Part shown: piece after piece, positions 36,366 through 48,400 of the stretch
How the letters are laid out: every line of letters begins with the position of its first letter
How positions within the stretch are numbered: position 1 is the first letter of the stretch
NCBI GenBank assembly: GCA_013152535.1
Contig: JAADGE010000051.1
Span: forward strand, 1-64,000
Direction: 5' to 3'
DNA: 64,000 bases
Origin: Chlorobiota bacterium
Lineage (GTDB): Bacteria > Bacteroidota > Bacteroidia > Bacteroidales > JAADGE01
Translations under genes and position numbers: made by a program
Notes under the pieces: model-generated
Databases searched by the model: none
Told to the model about the DNA's origin: nothing
Seen by the model: the letters and a program-made list of their open reading frames with translations, nothing else

Positions 36366-36926
36366 TTAAAAACCGGCATTTTTATATTTTTTTCTGTAAA
36401 TCCAAGCTGCAAGTGCTCCGGCAAGTGCTCCGAATAAATGCCCTTCCCACGAAATACCTTCTTGACCCGGAATAATACCTTTAAACAATGCACCGCCATA
36501 CAGTATAATTATTATTACGGCAATAATAATTGATTTTACACTTCTTCTGAATATTCCGCTGAAAAGTAAAAATCCGATATAAGCAAAAATTAAACCGCTG
36601 GCACCAATGTGATTAGTTTCGGTTCTGCCGAAAAGCCATACGGCAAATCCTCCGACAATTATTGAGAAAATACTTACCCTAACATAAAGTTTATTGTAAA
36701 ATTGCAGAATAACAAAAGTTAAAATTAAAAGCGGAATAGTATTTGAAATTAAATGTAACCAATTCAAATGCAAAAACGGTGAGAAAAGAATTCCAAGTAA
36801 ACCGTTGACAGTTCTCGGTCTTATTCCGAACTGATTAAAATCAACAAAAAAGAAAAGTTTATTTAAAATAAAAACAATCCAGATACTTGCGGTAACCCAT
36901 AAAGTTGTGAGTAAATTTTTTTTCAT
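36366..36926 (-). CDS. Rhomboid family intramembrane serine protease
   Basis: 186 residues from the ATG at 36926. The ORF-track start is a TTG inside a promoter element (TATATTTG), so it is rejected. About six membrane spans are visible. The catalytic Ser is in GASG (Ser110) and the His in WEGHLFGALAG (His163); an Asn-containing LHLISNTIPL segment lies before the catalytic half, and the conserved WR motif of eukaryotic members is not evident. It cleaves membrane proteins within or near their spans; targets are unknown. It is convergent with gldH, 39 bases apart. Confidence 0.9.
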   Translation of the reverse strand: MKKNLLTTLWVTASIWIVFILNKLFFFVDFNQFGIRPRTVNGLLGILFSPFLHLNWLHLISNTIPLLILTFVILQFYNKLYVRVSIFSIIVGGFAVWLFGRTETNHIGASGLIFAYIGFLLFSGIFRRSVKSIIIAVIIIILYGGALFKGIIPGQEGISWEGHLFGALAGALAAWIYRKKYKNAGF

Positions 36927-36965
36927 TGATACGGTATTAATTGACGTTAAGCATTTATTATAATT

Positions 36966-36973
36966 CAAATATA
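36966..36973 (-). promoter_or_regulatory. -7 promoter element of the rhomboid gene (TATATTTG)
   Basis: Exact TAnnTTTG match on the minus strand, 39 bases ahead of the ATG; its TTG coincides with the ORF-track start, which is therefore an artefact. Confidence 0.55.
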
Positions 36974-37043
36974 GATATTTTTAGCAAAAACGAAATATTT
37001 TTTTAATATTTGTTTTTTACATTTAAAAATAAATTTCATACAC

Positions 37044-40000
37044 ATGAAAAAGATATTATTATTAACTGTATTTTCATTTTCTTTACTTTTATTAACAGCA
37101 CAAACAAATCCGCTTTGGATGCGTTACTCTGCAATATCTCCTGACGGGCAAACAATTGCATTTTGTTATAAAGGTGATATTTATAAAGTTTCTGTTAACG
37201 GCGGAACTGCAAGTGCAGTAACTCAAAATGATGCTTATGATTTTAAACCGATTTGGTCGCCCGACAGTAAATCAATAGCCTTTGCATCAGACAGATATGG
37301 CGATTTTGACATCTATACAGTTTCGATTAACGGCGGTATTCCGAAACGTTTGACCTATTATTCCGGAAAAGAAATTCCGAGTTCGTTTACTCCCGACGGT
37401 TCAAAAATATTATTTAAAGCAACAATTACGGATCCTCCCGATAATGTAAGTTTTCCGAGGTCATACCTGAGTGAATTGTATGAAGTTTCTATAAACGGAG
37501 GTAAGATAACACAAATTTTATCAACACCTGCAGAAGAAGCAAAATATTCAAAAGATAAAACTAAAATCATTTATCAGGATGTTAAAGGTCCTGAAAATTA
37601 TTGGCGAAAGCATCATACATCTTCTATAACCAGAGATATATGGGTTTACGATGTAAAAACCGGAAAACATTCTAAACTGACAAGTTATAAAGGTGAAGAT
37701 CGATTACCGAGTTTTTCTTCTGACGGAAAATATGTTTATTACATAAGCGAACAATTTAATAATACATTTAATGTATGTAAATTTGAATATGCAAATCCGA
37801 AAAATATAACACAAATAACACATTTTGAAAAAAATCCGGTGCGATTTTTAACGGTTTCAAATAAAGATGATTTATGTTTTGGTTACGACGGAGAAATTTA
37901 TGTAATAAAAAAAGGACAGAAAGCTAAAAAACTTAACATCACTGTTTTTTCCGATATGAAAGAAAAACCGGAAGAATATACTGTTGCAACTTCAGGGGCA
38001 ACAGAATTTGAAGTTTCACCTGACGGCAAAGAAGTTGCTTTTATTGTTAGGGGTAATGTTTTTGTAAGCTCAACTGATTACGCTACCACCAAGCAAATTA
38101 CATATACTCCGGGGCAAGAGCGTTCGGTTAGTTTCAGCCCTGACGGAAGATCAATTTTATACGCTTCGGAACGCAATAACAGTTGGAATGTTTACCAAAC
38201 GAAAATTGTTAAAAAAGATGAAAATAATTTCATTTTTGCAACAGAATTAAAAGAAGAACCGCTTTTAACTTCAAAAAAAGAAGAATTTCAGCCGACATAT
38301 TCTCCCGACGGTAAAGAAGTAGCATTTCTTGAAGAACGCACCACTTTACGTGTTCTTAATTTGAAAACAAAAGCTGTTCGTACGGTTTTGAACGGAAACT
38401 ATAATTACTCCTATGCCGACGGTGACCAAGATTATCAATGGTCGCCCGACAGTAAATATTTTTTGGTAAGTTACTCTCCTAATACTTTATTTTCAAATGA
38501 TATCGGTTTGGTAAAAGCTGACGGAACCGGACAGCCGGAAAATTTAACCCAAAGCGGTTATTCCGACACTAATCCTAAATGGGTTTTGAAAGGCAAGGGA
38601 ATGATTTGGGAATCAGACAGAAACGGATATCGAAGTCATGGAAGTTGGGGTTCTTATCGTGATGTATATGCTATGTTTTTTACCCAAGATGCTTACGATA
38701 AATTTCGATTATCGGAAGAAGAGTATAAATTTATGAAAGAAAAAAATAAGAAGAAAGATGATGTGAAAGATTCCGAAAAAAAGAAATCGAAAAAGAAAAA
38801 AGGCAGTGAAACAAAAAAAGATACAAAAAAAACGCTTACTCCGGTAAACATTGAAAAAAACGGTTTGGAAGATCGAATTGCCCGTTTAACCATTAACTCT
38901 TCGTCAATTTCGGATATGGTTTTATCTCCGGACGGAAATAAATTATATTATCTGACACGCTTTGAAAAAGGTTTTGATTTATGGGTAAATGATTTGCGTA
39001 AACATCAAACAAAATTAGCGGTAAAACTTTCCGGTTACGGAGGTAATTTGCAAATTGATAAAGACGGGAAAAATTTATTTCTGTTTTCAGGAGGCAGAAT
39101 GATGAAGATTAAAACTTCTGATTTTTCTAAAAAACCGATTTCGTTTAAAGCAGAATATTATTTAAATAAAAGTGCCGAACGTGCCTATATGTTTGAACAC
39201 GTATGGCGAGAAGCATATAAAAAGTTTTATAAAAAAGATATGCAGGGTGTTGACTGGGCATATTACAAAACAGTTTATAAGAAATTTTTACCCTACATAA
39301 ATAACAATTACGATTTTGCAGAAATGTTAAGCGAAATGCTTGGCGAATTAGATGCTTCGCATACCGGCAGCGGTTATAGACACAATGATAAAACAGGAGA
39401 TAAAACAGCTTCGCTCGGAATTATTTATGACATAAACTATACAGGGCAAGGCATTAAAATTCAGGAAGTTATCGATAAAAGTCCGATACTGAGAACTAAG
39501 CATAAAATTAAACCCGGATTTATAATCGAAGAAATAGATAATCACCGGATTAAAGATAATCAAAGCTATTTTAAACTGTTAAATCACAAAGCAGGAAAAG
39601 ATGTTTTATTGAAAATAAAAGATGTTAAAAATAATAAAACTTATATTGAAAGAGTTCAGGCAATTTCTTTGCGTAAAGAAACTGATTTGCTTTATGAGCG
39701 TTGGGTAAAAAATCGCAGAGCCGAAGTTGACAAGCTCTCGGGCGGTCGATTGGGTTATGTGCACGTAAGAGGTATGGACAGCAGAAGTTTCAGAAAAGTA
39801 TATTCGGATTTACTCGGAAAAGAATTCCATAAAGAAGCCATTATTATTGATACCAGATATAATCACGGGGGATGGCTGCACGATGATTTGGCAACACTTT
39901 TAAGCGGAAAAAAATACATTACTTTCAGTCCGCGAGGACATAAATTCGGATACGACCCTTTGGGAAAATGGATAAAACCGTCAATTTTACTTATGTCCGA

Positions 40001-40307
40001 AGGCAACTATTCTGACGGTTACGGATTTCCTTATGTTTATACGGTACTAAAAATAGGTAAATCTGTCGGTATGCCTGTCCCCGGAACTATGACTGCCGTT
40101 TGGTGGGAAACTTTACAGGACAAAAGTTTGTATTTCGGCATTCCTGAAGTAGGGTCTATTGATATGACCGGTGATTTTTTGGAGAATAAGCAGTTAGAAC
40201 CTGATTATAAAGTGCGTAACGATTATGATATTATGATAAAGGACAGAGATCAGCAACTGGAAAAGGCAGTTGAAGTGATGCTGAAAGATTTAGACAGTAA
40301 AAAATAG
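37044..40307 (+). CDS. Secreted tricorn-like S41 peptidase
   Basis: 1087 residues. Signal peptide 1-19 (ending LLTAQ). Residues 20-560 are WD40-like/TolB-like beta-propeller repeats with recurring (S/T)PDG(K/Q) and SxDGKY turns. A lysine-rich linker (about 570-605) leads to a second short propeller stretch, then an unnamed core region, a PDZ domain (GIKIQEVIDKSPILRTKHKIKPGFIIEEIDN) and an S41 peptidase domain (AIIIDTRYNHGGW; SEGNYSDGYGFPYVY with the nucleophile Ser in YSDG). This matches the tricorn protease layout: propellers feeding a C-terminal serine protease. In Bacteroidota such proteins are exported and degrade peptides in the periplasm or outside. It ends before a palindromic terminator. 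Confidence 0.9.
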   Translation: MKKILLLTVFSFSLLLLTAQTNPLWMRYSAISPDGQTIAFCYKGDIYKVSVNGGTASAVTQNDAYDFKPIWSPDSKSIAFASDRYGDFDIYTVSINGGIPKRLTYYSGKEIPSSFTPDGSKILFKATITDPPDNVSFPRSYLSELYEVSINGGKITQILSTPAEEAKYSKDKTKIIYQDVKGPENYWRKHHTSSITRDIWVYDVKTGKHSKLTSYKGEDRLPSFSSDGKYVYYISEQFNNTFNVCKFEYANPKNITQITHFEKNPVRFLTVSNKDDLCFGYDGEIYVIKKGQKAKKLNITVFSDMKEKPEEYTVATSGATEFEVSPDGKEVAFIVRGNVFVSSTDYATTKQITYTPGQERSVSFSPDGRSILYASERNNSWNVYQTKIVKKDENNFIFATELKEEPLLTSKKEEFQPTYSPDGKEVAFLEERTTLRVLNLKTKAVRTVLNGNYNYSYADGDQDYQWSPDSKYFLVSYSPNTLFSNDIGLVKADGTGQPENLTQSGYSDTNPKWVLKGKGMIWESDRNGYRSHGSWGSYRDVYAMFFTQDAYDKFRLSEEEYKFMKEKNKKKDDVKDSEKKKSKKKKGSETKKDTKKTLTPVNIEKNGLEDRIARLTINSSSISDMVLSPDGNKLYYLTRFEKGFDLWVNDLRKHQTKLAVKLSGYGGNLQIDKDGKNLFLFSGGRMMKIKTSDFSKKPISFKAEYYLNKSAERAYMFEHVWREAYKKFYKKDMQGVDWAYYKTVYKKFLPYINNNYDFAEMLSEMLGELDASHTGSGYRHNDKTGDKTASLGIIYDINYTGQGIKIQEVIDKSPILRTKHKIKPGFIIEEIDNHRIKDNQSYFKLLNHKAGKDVLLKIKDVKNNKTYIERVQAISLRKETDLLYERWVKNRRAEVDKLSGGRLGYVHVRGMDSRSFRKVYSDLLGKEFHKEAIIIDTRYNHGGWLHDDLATLLSGKKYITFSPRGHKFGYDPLGKWIKPSILLMSEGNYSDGYGFPYVYTVLKIGKSVGMPVPGTMTAVWWETLQDKSLYFGIPEVGSIDMTGDFLENKQLEPDYKVRNDYDIMIKDRDQQLEKAVEVMLKDLDSKK

Positions 40308-40327
40308 CAGAAGACCTGCAAAATCAG

Positions 40328-40362
40328 ACCTGCCAAGTTTTTAAAACTTGGCAGGTATTTTT
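40328..40362 (+). terminator. Palindromic terminator after the tricorn-like gene
   Basis: ACCTGCCAAGTTT with its exact complement AAACTTGGCAGGT, followed by ATTTTTTATT on the plus strand. It lies between convergent genes and shares its CCAAGT...ACTTGG core with the palindrome at 8660-8690. Confidence 0.85.
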
Positions 40363-41840
40363 TATTCGTCTTCCGAGAATTTGGACGGTAACGATTTTTG
40401 AGCTTTTGCTCCGAGTTCTTTTAATTTTTTTACCTGACCGATAATATTCCCTCTTCCTTCCGTTAATTGATTAAAAGCAGAGTCGTAACTTTTTTGAGTA
40501 CGTTTAATGTTACTGCCGATATCTTCGAGATTTTCTATAAAAGACACAAATTTATCGTGTAAAAGTCCGCCGCGTTCGGCAATTTCCAACGCATTTTTAT
40601 TCTGCTTATTGCGTTTCCATAAGTCAGCAACCAGTTTAAGAGCAGCAATAAGGTTTGTCGGACTTATCAACAACACTTTTTTGTTATAGGCATAATTCCA
40701 AAGCTCCGGTTCTTGCTTCATAGCAGATAAATAAGCCGGTTCTACGGGAACGAACATCATTACAAAATCCAGAGAATCCGTATAAGAATCGTAGCTTTTT
40801 GCACTCAATTCGTCAATATGGCTTTTTACGGAACGGATATGAGCCTTTAAAAATGTTTGCATATCATTTTCGTTCTCGGCAGAAATATATCGTTCATAAG
40901 CTGTTAAACTTACTTTGGAATCAATAATAACCGTTCTGCCGTCCGGGTATTTCAACATTACATCGGGCTGCAATTTTTTACCTTCGGGAGTTTTTATTGT
41001 TCTGCCGGATTCGTCGCGTAAAAATTCCTGAACAAAAAATTCTCTTCCTTTTTCTAATCCGGATTTTTGCAAAATGTTTTCAAGAATCATTTCGCCCCAG
41101 TCGCCTTGTGTTTTTGAAGAACCTTTCAGAGCTTTTGTAAGATTATTGGCTTCTTCGCTGATTTTGTTATTTAATTCAACAAGCTCTTTAATTTTTTCTT
41201 CGAGTGAAAAACGTTGTTTAGATTCTTTATCGTAAGTTTCTTCAACGCGTTTTTTAAATTCTTTGATATTTTCTCCGAGCGGGTCTAAAAGAGTTCTTAA
41301 ATTGTCTCTGTTTTGTTCTGTAAACTTCTTGCTTTTCTCCTCTAATATACTATTTGCCAGAACCTTAAACTCATTACTGAATTTTTTACCGATATCTTCG
41401 AGTTCGGCTTTTTGAGTTTCCAGTTTTTCATTCAGATATTTGTTTTTTTCTTCAAGACTATTTTTTTCGGTTGAAAATTGATTTATTTTTTTATTTAAGA
41501 ACTCTATATTTTCAGACAACTCTCTGATTTCATTTTTTAATTCTTCCGTTTCACGTTCTCTGTTTTGCAAATTGGTTCGGAACGAAGCTGTTTTTTGTTT
41601 GAGTTCACTTATTTCGTTATTTAAAAAATCTGTTTGTGTTTTTTCTTCTTTTAAAAAATTTTCGGTTTTTTGCAGAAGTTCGCCGGATGTTAACAATTTA
41701 TAATCGGAAATTTCTTTTTCTTTTTTCAGATTTTCAAATTTTGATTTAGATACCGTCGTATTTTTCAAAAAAAATCGAAACAGAAAAAATCCGGCTGTTA
41801 TTCCGAGAATGAGGGTTATTACAGGTAAAACAGTTTCCAT
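40362..41840 (-). CDS. rmuC: DNA recombination protein RmuC
   Basis: 492 residues from the ATG at 41840, the start that gives a proper N-terminal membrane anchor (METVLPVITLILGITAGFFL); the ORF track starts 12 codons earlier in the hairpin region. A long coiled coil (about 35-160) is followed by the RmuC domain: GDWGEMILENILQKSGLEKGREFF, PDVMLKYPDGRTVIIDSKVSLTAYERY (DSK of the nuclease-like fold) and LDFVMMFVPVEPAYL. RmuC is a putative nuclease that limits DNA inversion and rearrangement at repeats in Escherichia coli. It follows gcvH on the same strand across a terminator-like hairpin. Confidence 0.92.
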   Translation of the reverse strand: METVLPVITLILGITAGFFLFRFFLKNTTVSKSKFENLKKEKEISDYKLLTSGELLQKTENFLKEEKTQTDFLNNEISELKQKTASFRTNLQNRERETEELKNEIRELSENIEFLNKKINQFSTEKNSLEEKNKYLNEKLETQKAELEDIGKKFSNEFKVLANSILEEKSKKFTEQNRDNLRTLLDPLGENIKEFKKRVEETYDKESKQRFSLEEKIKELVELNNKISEEANNLTKALKGSSKTQGDWGEMILENILQKSGLEKGREFFVQEFLRDESGRTIKTPEGKKLQPDVMLKYPDGRTVIIDSKVSLTAYERYISAENENDMQTFLKAHIRSVKSHIDELSAKSYDSYTDSLDFVMMFVPVEPAYLSAMKQEPELWNYAYNKKVLLISPTNLIAALKLVADLWKRNKQNKNALEIAERGGLLHDKFVSFIENLEDIGSNIKRTQKSYDSAFNQLTEGRGNIIGQVKKLKELGAKAQKSLPSKFSEDE

Positions 41841-41856
41841 AATGTCTATATAAAAT

Positions 41857-41882
41857 AAGGATTGCCTTAATGACAATCCTTT
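41857..41882 (-). terminator. Hairpin between gcvH and rmuC
   Basis: AAGGATTG paired with CAATCCTT, loop 10, followed on the minus strand by ATTTTATATAG. It could end gcvH transcription or act as a leader structure, since the rmuC ATG comes only about 16 bases after it. Confidence 0.5.
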
Positions 41883-41979
41883 AAAATTTTAGTATTTTTT
41901 CGATTTTACCGGATTAAAATAAAAGAATTTTATTCAACTCTAAATCAATTAATACGTAAATCTTAATATTTAAATTATT

Positions 41980-42360
41980 TTAAGAATTAATCATTGAAGC
42001 ATATTCGGAATCTGATAATAAACTGTCGGCTTCCGAGGCATCTTTAAGTTTAATTTTAATAATCCAACCTTCACCGTAAGGGTCAGAATTAATTAATTCC
42101 GGAGTATCTTCCAACTTTTGATTAAATTCCGAAACTTCACCGTTTACAGGCATAAACATATCAGAAACGGTTTTTACGGCTTCAATAGTTCCGAAAGTTT
42201 CTCCTTGTGCAATTTCATCGCCTACGGTTTCAACTTCAACAAAAACAATGTCTCCGAGTTCTCCTTGTGCAAAATCCGTAATACCCACAAACGCTTCATT
42301 CCCTTCAATTCGTAACCATTCGTGGTTTTTTGTATATTTTAAATCTTTAGGTATATTCAT
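41980..42360 (-). CDS. gcvH: Glycine cleavage system H protein
   Basis: 126 residues, standard length. Starts [20 protein letters not shown]; the lipoyl-lysine site is [15 protein letters not shown] with Lys63; ends with the conserved [15 protein letters not shown]. GcvH carries the aminomethyl group on lipoate between the P, T and L proteins of glycine decarboxylase, and can also hand on lipoyl groups. Other gcv genes are absent. It lies directly downstream of sprA on the same strand, the arrangement seen in other Bacteroidota. A TAATTTTG element lies at 42414-42421, and AGAGGAAATT just ahead of the ATG looks like a true Shine-Dalgarno site, unusual in this window. Confidence 0.95.
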   Translation of the reverse strand: MNIPKDLKYTKNHEWLRIEGNEAFVGITDFAQGELGDIVFVEVETVGDEIAQGETFGTIEAVKTVSDMFMPVNGEVSEFNQKLEDTPELINSDPYGEGWIIKIKLKDASEADSLLSDSEYASMINS

Positions 42361-42413
42361 AATTTCCTCTGTTTAAGATTTTTATAGATTTACTTGAGTA
42401 TTTAATTGTTTTT

Positions 42414-42421
42414 CAAAATTA
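42414..42421 (-). promoter_or_regulatory. -7 promoter element of gcvH (TAATTTTG)
   Basis: Exact TAnnTTTG match on the minus strand, 53 bases ahead of the ATG. Confidence 0.5.
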
Positions 42422-42490
42422 GAAAATCAATTTTAATAAAAAAAATAATACTGCAATTATTAAGTGTTAAAAATGATGTTTAAAAATAGC

Positions 42491-45400
42491 TTAAATATTT
42501 GCCAAATTAAATCGTAAGCTGAAACCGACATGTGTATTAGAAGTTTTAAAAGCTGTTGAAACTCTCGGTGTATTAACAATTCGGTCATAAAATAAACGTA
42601 GGGTAACTTTATCTAAATTATAATCTATACTCACTTTTACCGCCAGATTTTTTTGTCCTGCAGAAAGTTGATTATCGGCTTCTTTTATCCTTCGTATAAC
42701 CGCAAAATTATCGCTGTAAGTAAAATCAAATCTGAAATTCAAATCACTTTTAAATAATTTTTGATTGCCTTGTATCATCATCGGAATTTCAAGATCAGGA
42801 ACTTTATAACCTAAACCGATTACATATTCTTTACGTATGAGTTCTGTTATGGTGTTATTGCTGAAACTTAAAGTTAACATTCTGGATTGTTTGTATTCCA
42901 GTTTTGTTGACATATCATTACGCCACTGCATATCAATTCCTGCTAAAGGCGTAAATTTCTCATCAAGCGTAACAGCATCAGCAAGTAATTCGGTAACATA
43001 ATAAGTGCTTGTAAGTTGGTCTTGTATATCGGTAAATCCTGTTTCTTTGTAATTTTCAAATGCAGAATTTGATTGAAAAGAAGAAATAGAATAGCTTGAT
43101 CTGTATCCGTGATTTATAGTTATTCGTTTAAAATATTTTTTAATACCGTCGTAGTAGGTTAATCCGTCGTACTTCAAACGCCAATTCGGAAAAGGAATTA
43201 CTCTGAACAATTTCATTCCTATTGAATTTACATCTTGTCCGGAATATGCCGCTAAAAATGCAGGCAGCATCACATCCTGAGAAGTCGGGTTATATCCGTA
43301 AGGGAATTTATTTACATAATCAGCAAGCGAATCGGGATTATTTAATTGATTTCGATTATACGGAATGTCGGCATTTTGTCGATTATCGGCTAAGCGATTT
43401 GCTGTTATCTCTCTGTTTGCCAGAAATTGGTCGTAAACATCGGATTGGTATGTTGTGTCATTAATTTTGTCAAATGCTGTTTTTATACTTAAGAAACTCA
43501 TTGAAAACGAACCTTCATAAGATTGATTTTGAGCATGTAATTTTCCGAAATTATCAGAAACCCAAAATTCTTGATTTTGATGACTTTTTCTGCGTTCGGC
43601 TGTTACATCAATTCGTAATCCTTTTATTGGTTTTAAAGTGGCTCTGAAGTTATAAGTTATATCTCCGTTTTGAATCAGCGGAGTATTGAGTAAAGTATCT
43701 CCGGATAACCAATGATTTGCAGCAGCAGTTTCTGCAAAATGAGTGTCGGGAACTCCGGTTATAAATTTCCAACCGGGTGCATTAGTGTTCAAATTATTTA
43801 TACTGAATTTTTCAAAACCCATATAATTTGATTTTCTCATATATCCGGGCACAACTGTTCCGTTATTTTGTGAATATGTGAGGGAAACATTCCTGACAGA
43901 CATTAATGCATACAGTGTATAATCAGAAATAACATTGAAAATATTTTCTTTAACTTCTCTTTTTCCCGTAACTTCTATTCTTGTTTTCTTTGCTGATTTT
44001 TCAGCATAAAATTTTACTTTGTTTTCATTCACAATTACTGTTCGTCCTTTTATTTCATTTCCTTTGCTGTCGGTAACTTTCAGTTTAACATTTTCAGTTT
44101 TAAGATTATGCGTTATGCTTCGAGGTTTGTTCTTTTTTAGAGTTACGCCTTCTTTTGTGAATTTAACATTTTTAAATTTCTTTTTTGCTTTCTTTTTTCT
44201 GCCTTTAAATTTGTTATCGACATTTTTTAAAAATTTCACTTTTCGGTACAAACGCTCAAAATTTGCTTGCGAAGTTAATTGTATCCGTTGATTATTTCTG
44301 ATAGTGTTACCTAGATTTATCGCGGTATCGGCAGTACGCGGACCTATAGTCCAATAATAATCAGCATCATAGCGTGCATTTGCATTTATCCAATCGAGCA
44401 AAGGCAGTTGGTTTACCGGAATGTTCCAAGTTCCGCTTAATTTTTGATGAAAATCGGTAGTTCTTCCGAAATTTTGTATGCTGTCAAGTACGCTGTTCTT
44501 ATAATCATTCCATTTTTGCTCATCTGTTTTATCAATTTTTCCTTCAGGTTCGCCTATCCATGCAACATTATTAGCACTGTATGTAAATTTAAGATTTCGT
44601 GATAAATTATATCTTAAATCATAATTTCTGTTCCATATAAATTGTTTGTCATAGGTTTCATCTAACATAACATTGGGATTTTCAATGTTCCGAAGCAAAA
44701 CTTCATTATATGATTTTCTCATATCCGTTCTGAAAGCAATCATGGACGGCATGTAATAGAAATTGAAATCTTTAATAATTCTGAATGCTTTTTTTCTGAA
44801 TAGTTTAATTTTTGAGAAGGGTTTAATATTTTTAGGCGTAATGTTATAATTATATGTAATGGCTCCCGTATGAATTTTTAAAAGATTGTGATCGGTGTTT
44901 ATATTTCTCGAAAGAAGTTCATTATATCCATAGCTTGCAGTCCAGTTAGACAAAGCCCAAATAGGAGTAATTTTTCTGCCTCTTGAACTGTTTCTTGCTT
45001 TGGGTTTCTTAGTTTCTCCTTTCAGAATATTTTTCTTTTTTCTTTTTTTCTTTTCGGAATTACCTGAAATACGGATATTTGTGATATTTATAGATTTTCG
45101 TTTAATATAATCCTGACTTATTTTAAGATAGTCAATACGTTCCTTTTGCGACATGTTTCTTAAGGTTGCCGTCATTTTAATATCGGGATTTAAAGGATCG
45201 TATTCGGGATTGTTTTTTGTTTCGGAATAACCGAAATATAAGGGAACACGAATTCCGTATTTTTTAGGAAAAAATTTACCGAGTTCGGTACTTACAGAAA
45301 AATCGTAATTAAAATTGGTTGATTGTTGTCTTTGATCTACCGATTGTTCCAGTCCTCCGAAACCCGGAGTGCTGTATTCTGTTGCGAGTGCAAGTGTAGA

Positions 45401-48400
45401 GAAATCGGCAAGATTTGCCTGCAGGCGTCCGCGTGTTGCCCATCCTCCGTGTTCATTGAAGCCTGCAAGTCGCAGTTCATTCATCCAAACATCAATAGAT
45501 TTCGGTAAGCCGTCGTCAGACAGAATATTGTTTTCTTTTTTTCGGTTTCTGATACCGATCATTATTGTTCGAATATTACTTAAATTCGGTGTTCCCGTAA
45601 TACTTATTCTTCTGCCGCTTTCATCAATATATTCGGAATATTCGGAAGTTAAATTAATATCAGCACCTTCTCTTATTTTTTTGTTTCTCTCTTGTTTTAA
45701 TGCTTGGAACACGTCAAAATCAACATCCAGCATATTTTCAGGACGCCAAACAAGTTCTCTGTCAGGGTCGTTTTTATCTTTACTTGTACTGTAATATCCC
45801 GGTTTTGTTAATTTTAAAGGTATTTCATATTCGTAATAATTTTCTTTATAATCAGATCCTAACCGGATGAAAGCACATAAATCATCGTCATTTAATACAT
45901 CGCCTTCAATAGCTTCGGCATGAATAAACATTTGCAGTTTTTTGTATTGCCTTACGTCTAAATCTACATTTTTGTATGCAGCCCTTGCATCACCGTCACT
46001 TAAATTAATAACTTTTAAAGAAATTGATTGTTCATTAAGTTGTTGAAGATAGGGATTTCCGGGCGATATTTCGCGTGTAACACCGGGCGGCAAAACATAA
46101 TTTACAGGTTTTCTTGATGAATTTTCTTCAACATTTACCGTGTTGACATCAAATTGAGCATCTGTATATTCGGGAGTTCCGGAACCTTCCGTTCCTTCCA
46201 ATAATGATAAACGGTATTTTCTCCAATCGCCTCTTACTAAATCCATTTCCGCAAAACGCAAAACAATGTCTTTTTGCCAATCTTTCATAAATAAACGAAT
46301 AAAACGAACGGATTTAAAATCTTCGATATTCCCTATTTTTTTTTGATAATCGGCTAAGGGTATTTTAAAATGATACCATTTTACGGTTTCTTCGTTCTTA
46401 TTTCTTAATTTAACATTTGCTTCCCTTATATCGGTAATGTAATTCTCTCCTATTTGCATATCATTAGGAGCAATATGCACTTTGTACTGGAAATATGCTT
46501 CGTTTTCTGTAAGAGTATAATCTCTGTTTATATCTTCCATATCAGGACGTAATTCGGATGCAGTGGCTATATTTCCGGTAGAATATGAATTCCCTTCCTG
46601 GTTGTTATATTTTTTATATCTGTCGAGAATACCGGTTTTATTTTCATCATAAGAAGGATCTTTGAAAAATAAATAATCGTCATCCGACGGATCTGCCGTT
46701 GCTTTTTGATATGCAACGGATCCTGTTCCGTATGCAGCAGCAATACTTTGTAAATAATCGGAAAAGAATGTTCTTTCATTTTTATCTGATAAGCCGTCTA
46801 AACCGACATCCTGAAATTCTCTTGCATTTGCAGGCTGGGTAGCAAATGCTTCCGTTATTCTGGGTAATACCGGAACTCTCCCCCAAGCAGTTGTATCAAC
46901 ATTTACAACATTGGCAGTAGGCGGTAATCCATTTTCAAATGCTTGACGTGAATCTCTTAAAATATCTTCTGAAATATTGCCGAGATTGAAATAGATGTCT
47001 CCGCCGTTTTGGTTTTGGTTATTAATAAACGGATCGAGCATCCAAAATTCGATAAACTCAATATTGGCTTCTTCAAAATCATTTGTTGTTAATGCCTGAC
47101 TGATGCCTGCCCAACGACTTCCGGGGTCGTTCAGGTTTCCGTTTTCACTAATTCCCGCGGAAATTCCGGGTATTCCGGCGGGTGTGTCAAAATTATACGG
47201 CCCTTTTTCGTTCGGGTAATATCCTAAATTCAAAACGTAAAGAAATTGAGGAATATCATTTTCGGGGTCTCTGTCAGGAAAAATTTCTTGTTCCGGAATT
47301 TCTCTTATTCGATTGTCGGAAAGGTCATCAACGGTTAAATAACTTAGAGATCCGGAACCTGTTAAAAAATCACGACTGACATTATACCAAGCTAATTTTG
47401 CTCTGTTGTAACCATAGGATAAGGCATTTATTGAGTCTGCTTCCGGAAATAAATCGGGTTGCCCTTGCGGTGTACTTGAGATTTTCCAGCGAGAAGGTGA
47501 TTTTAAATCGATGGTAACTTTTGCTCCTTCAAAATCATCAATATTTGCATATCCTTGATCTCCGAGAATTTTAGGGTGACCGGGAATTAATTGTGCAAAT
47601 TCTCCGGAGAAATCTATGTGTGAGGGTGTTTTTGTTTTTACAAAAGGGATAAATTTATCGACAAATTTTGTTAAAAAAGGAACTTCCTGATTAAAGTTTA
47701 CATCAGTTCCCCAAATGGTATTTGAAACAGGGATATCTCCTATATTAACTTTGGTTGTGAGAGGCTTTTGATGCAGATGCATAAGTGTTGCTCCGATGTT
47801 AAAATTATCTGATATTCGGTAATCTAAATGTGTCCCGATCATTGATTTTGTTCCCACTTCAAACATAGAATTGCTTTCGAGTGAAATTTTTATCGGTGTT
47901 CCGGATTCAAGTAAGCTTTGATTGATAATTGTTACTCTTCCGAGATTGTAATCAACCGTATAATCTTTATTTTCGCTAAGAATGGCACCCCCGGCGGTTA
48001 CCGTAACAGAACCTTCAGGAATATTCATTGCATTTAAATTAATTTCCGAACCGCCTGCCGAGCGATATTCTCCTTTTAAAAAGAACTTATTTTTTTCCGC
48101 ATTTTGTCTTGCCTGACTTTGTGTTTCATCGTATAATTCAGTGAAAGCATATTGTTCTGCAATTCTGTTAATTTCAGGATTGGTGCTGCCTCCGGTAATT
48201 TTTTCTTTCAGATACGAACCGAAAGGTTCTGTAACAGGGAAAAATATTTTTCCGTTAGAAGCATTAATTGTGATTTTATCAATAAAATCAAAATAACCGT
48301 CTGCTCCGGGTTCGTTATTTTTATTTAAGTTATCCAAACCCATTACTTTCAGTAAAGTTTGTCCTTGGATTTCTCCGGCAGGTAAATAATTTATTGAAGA

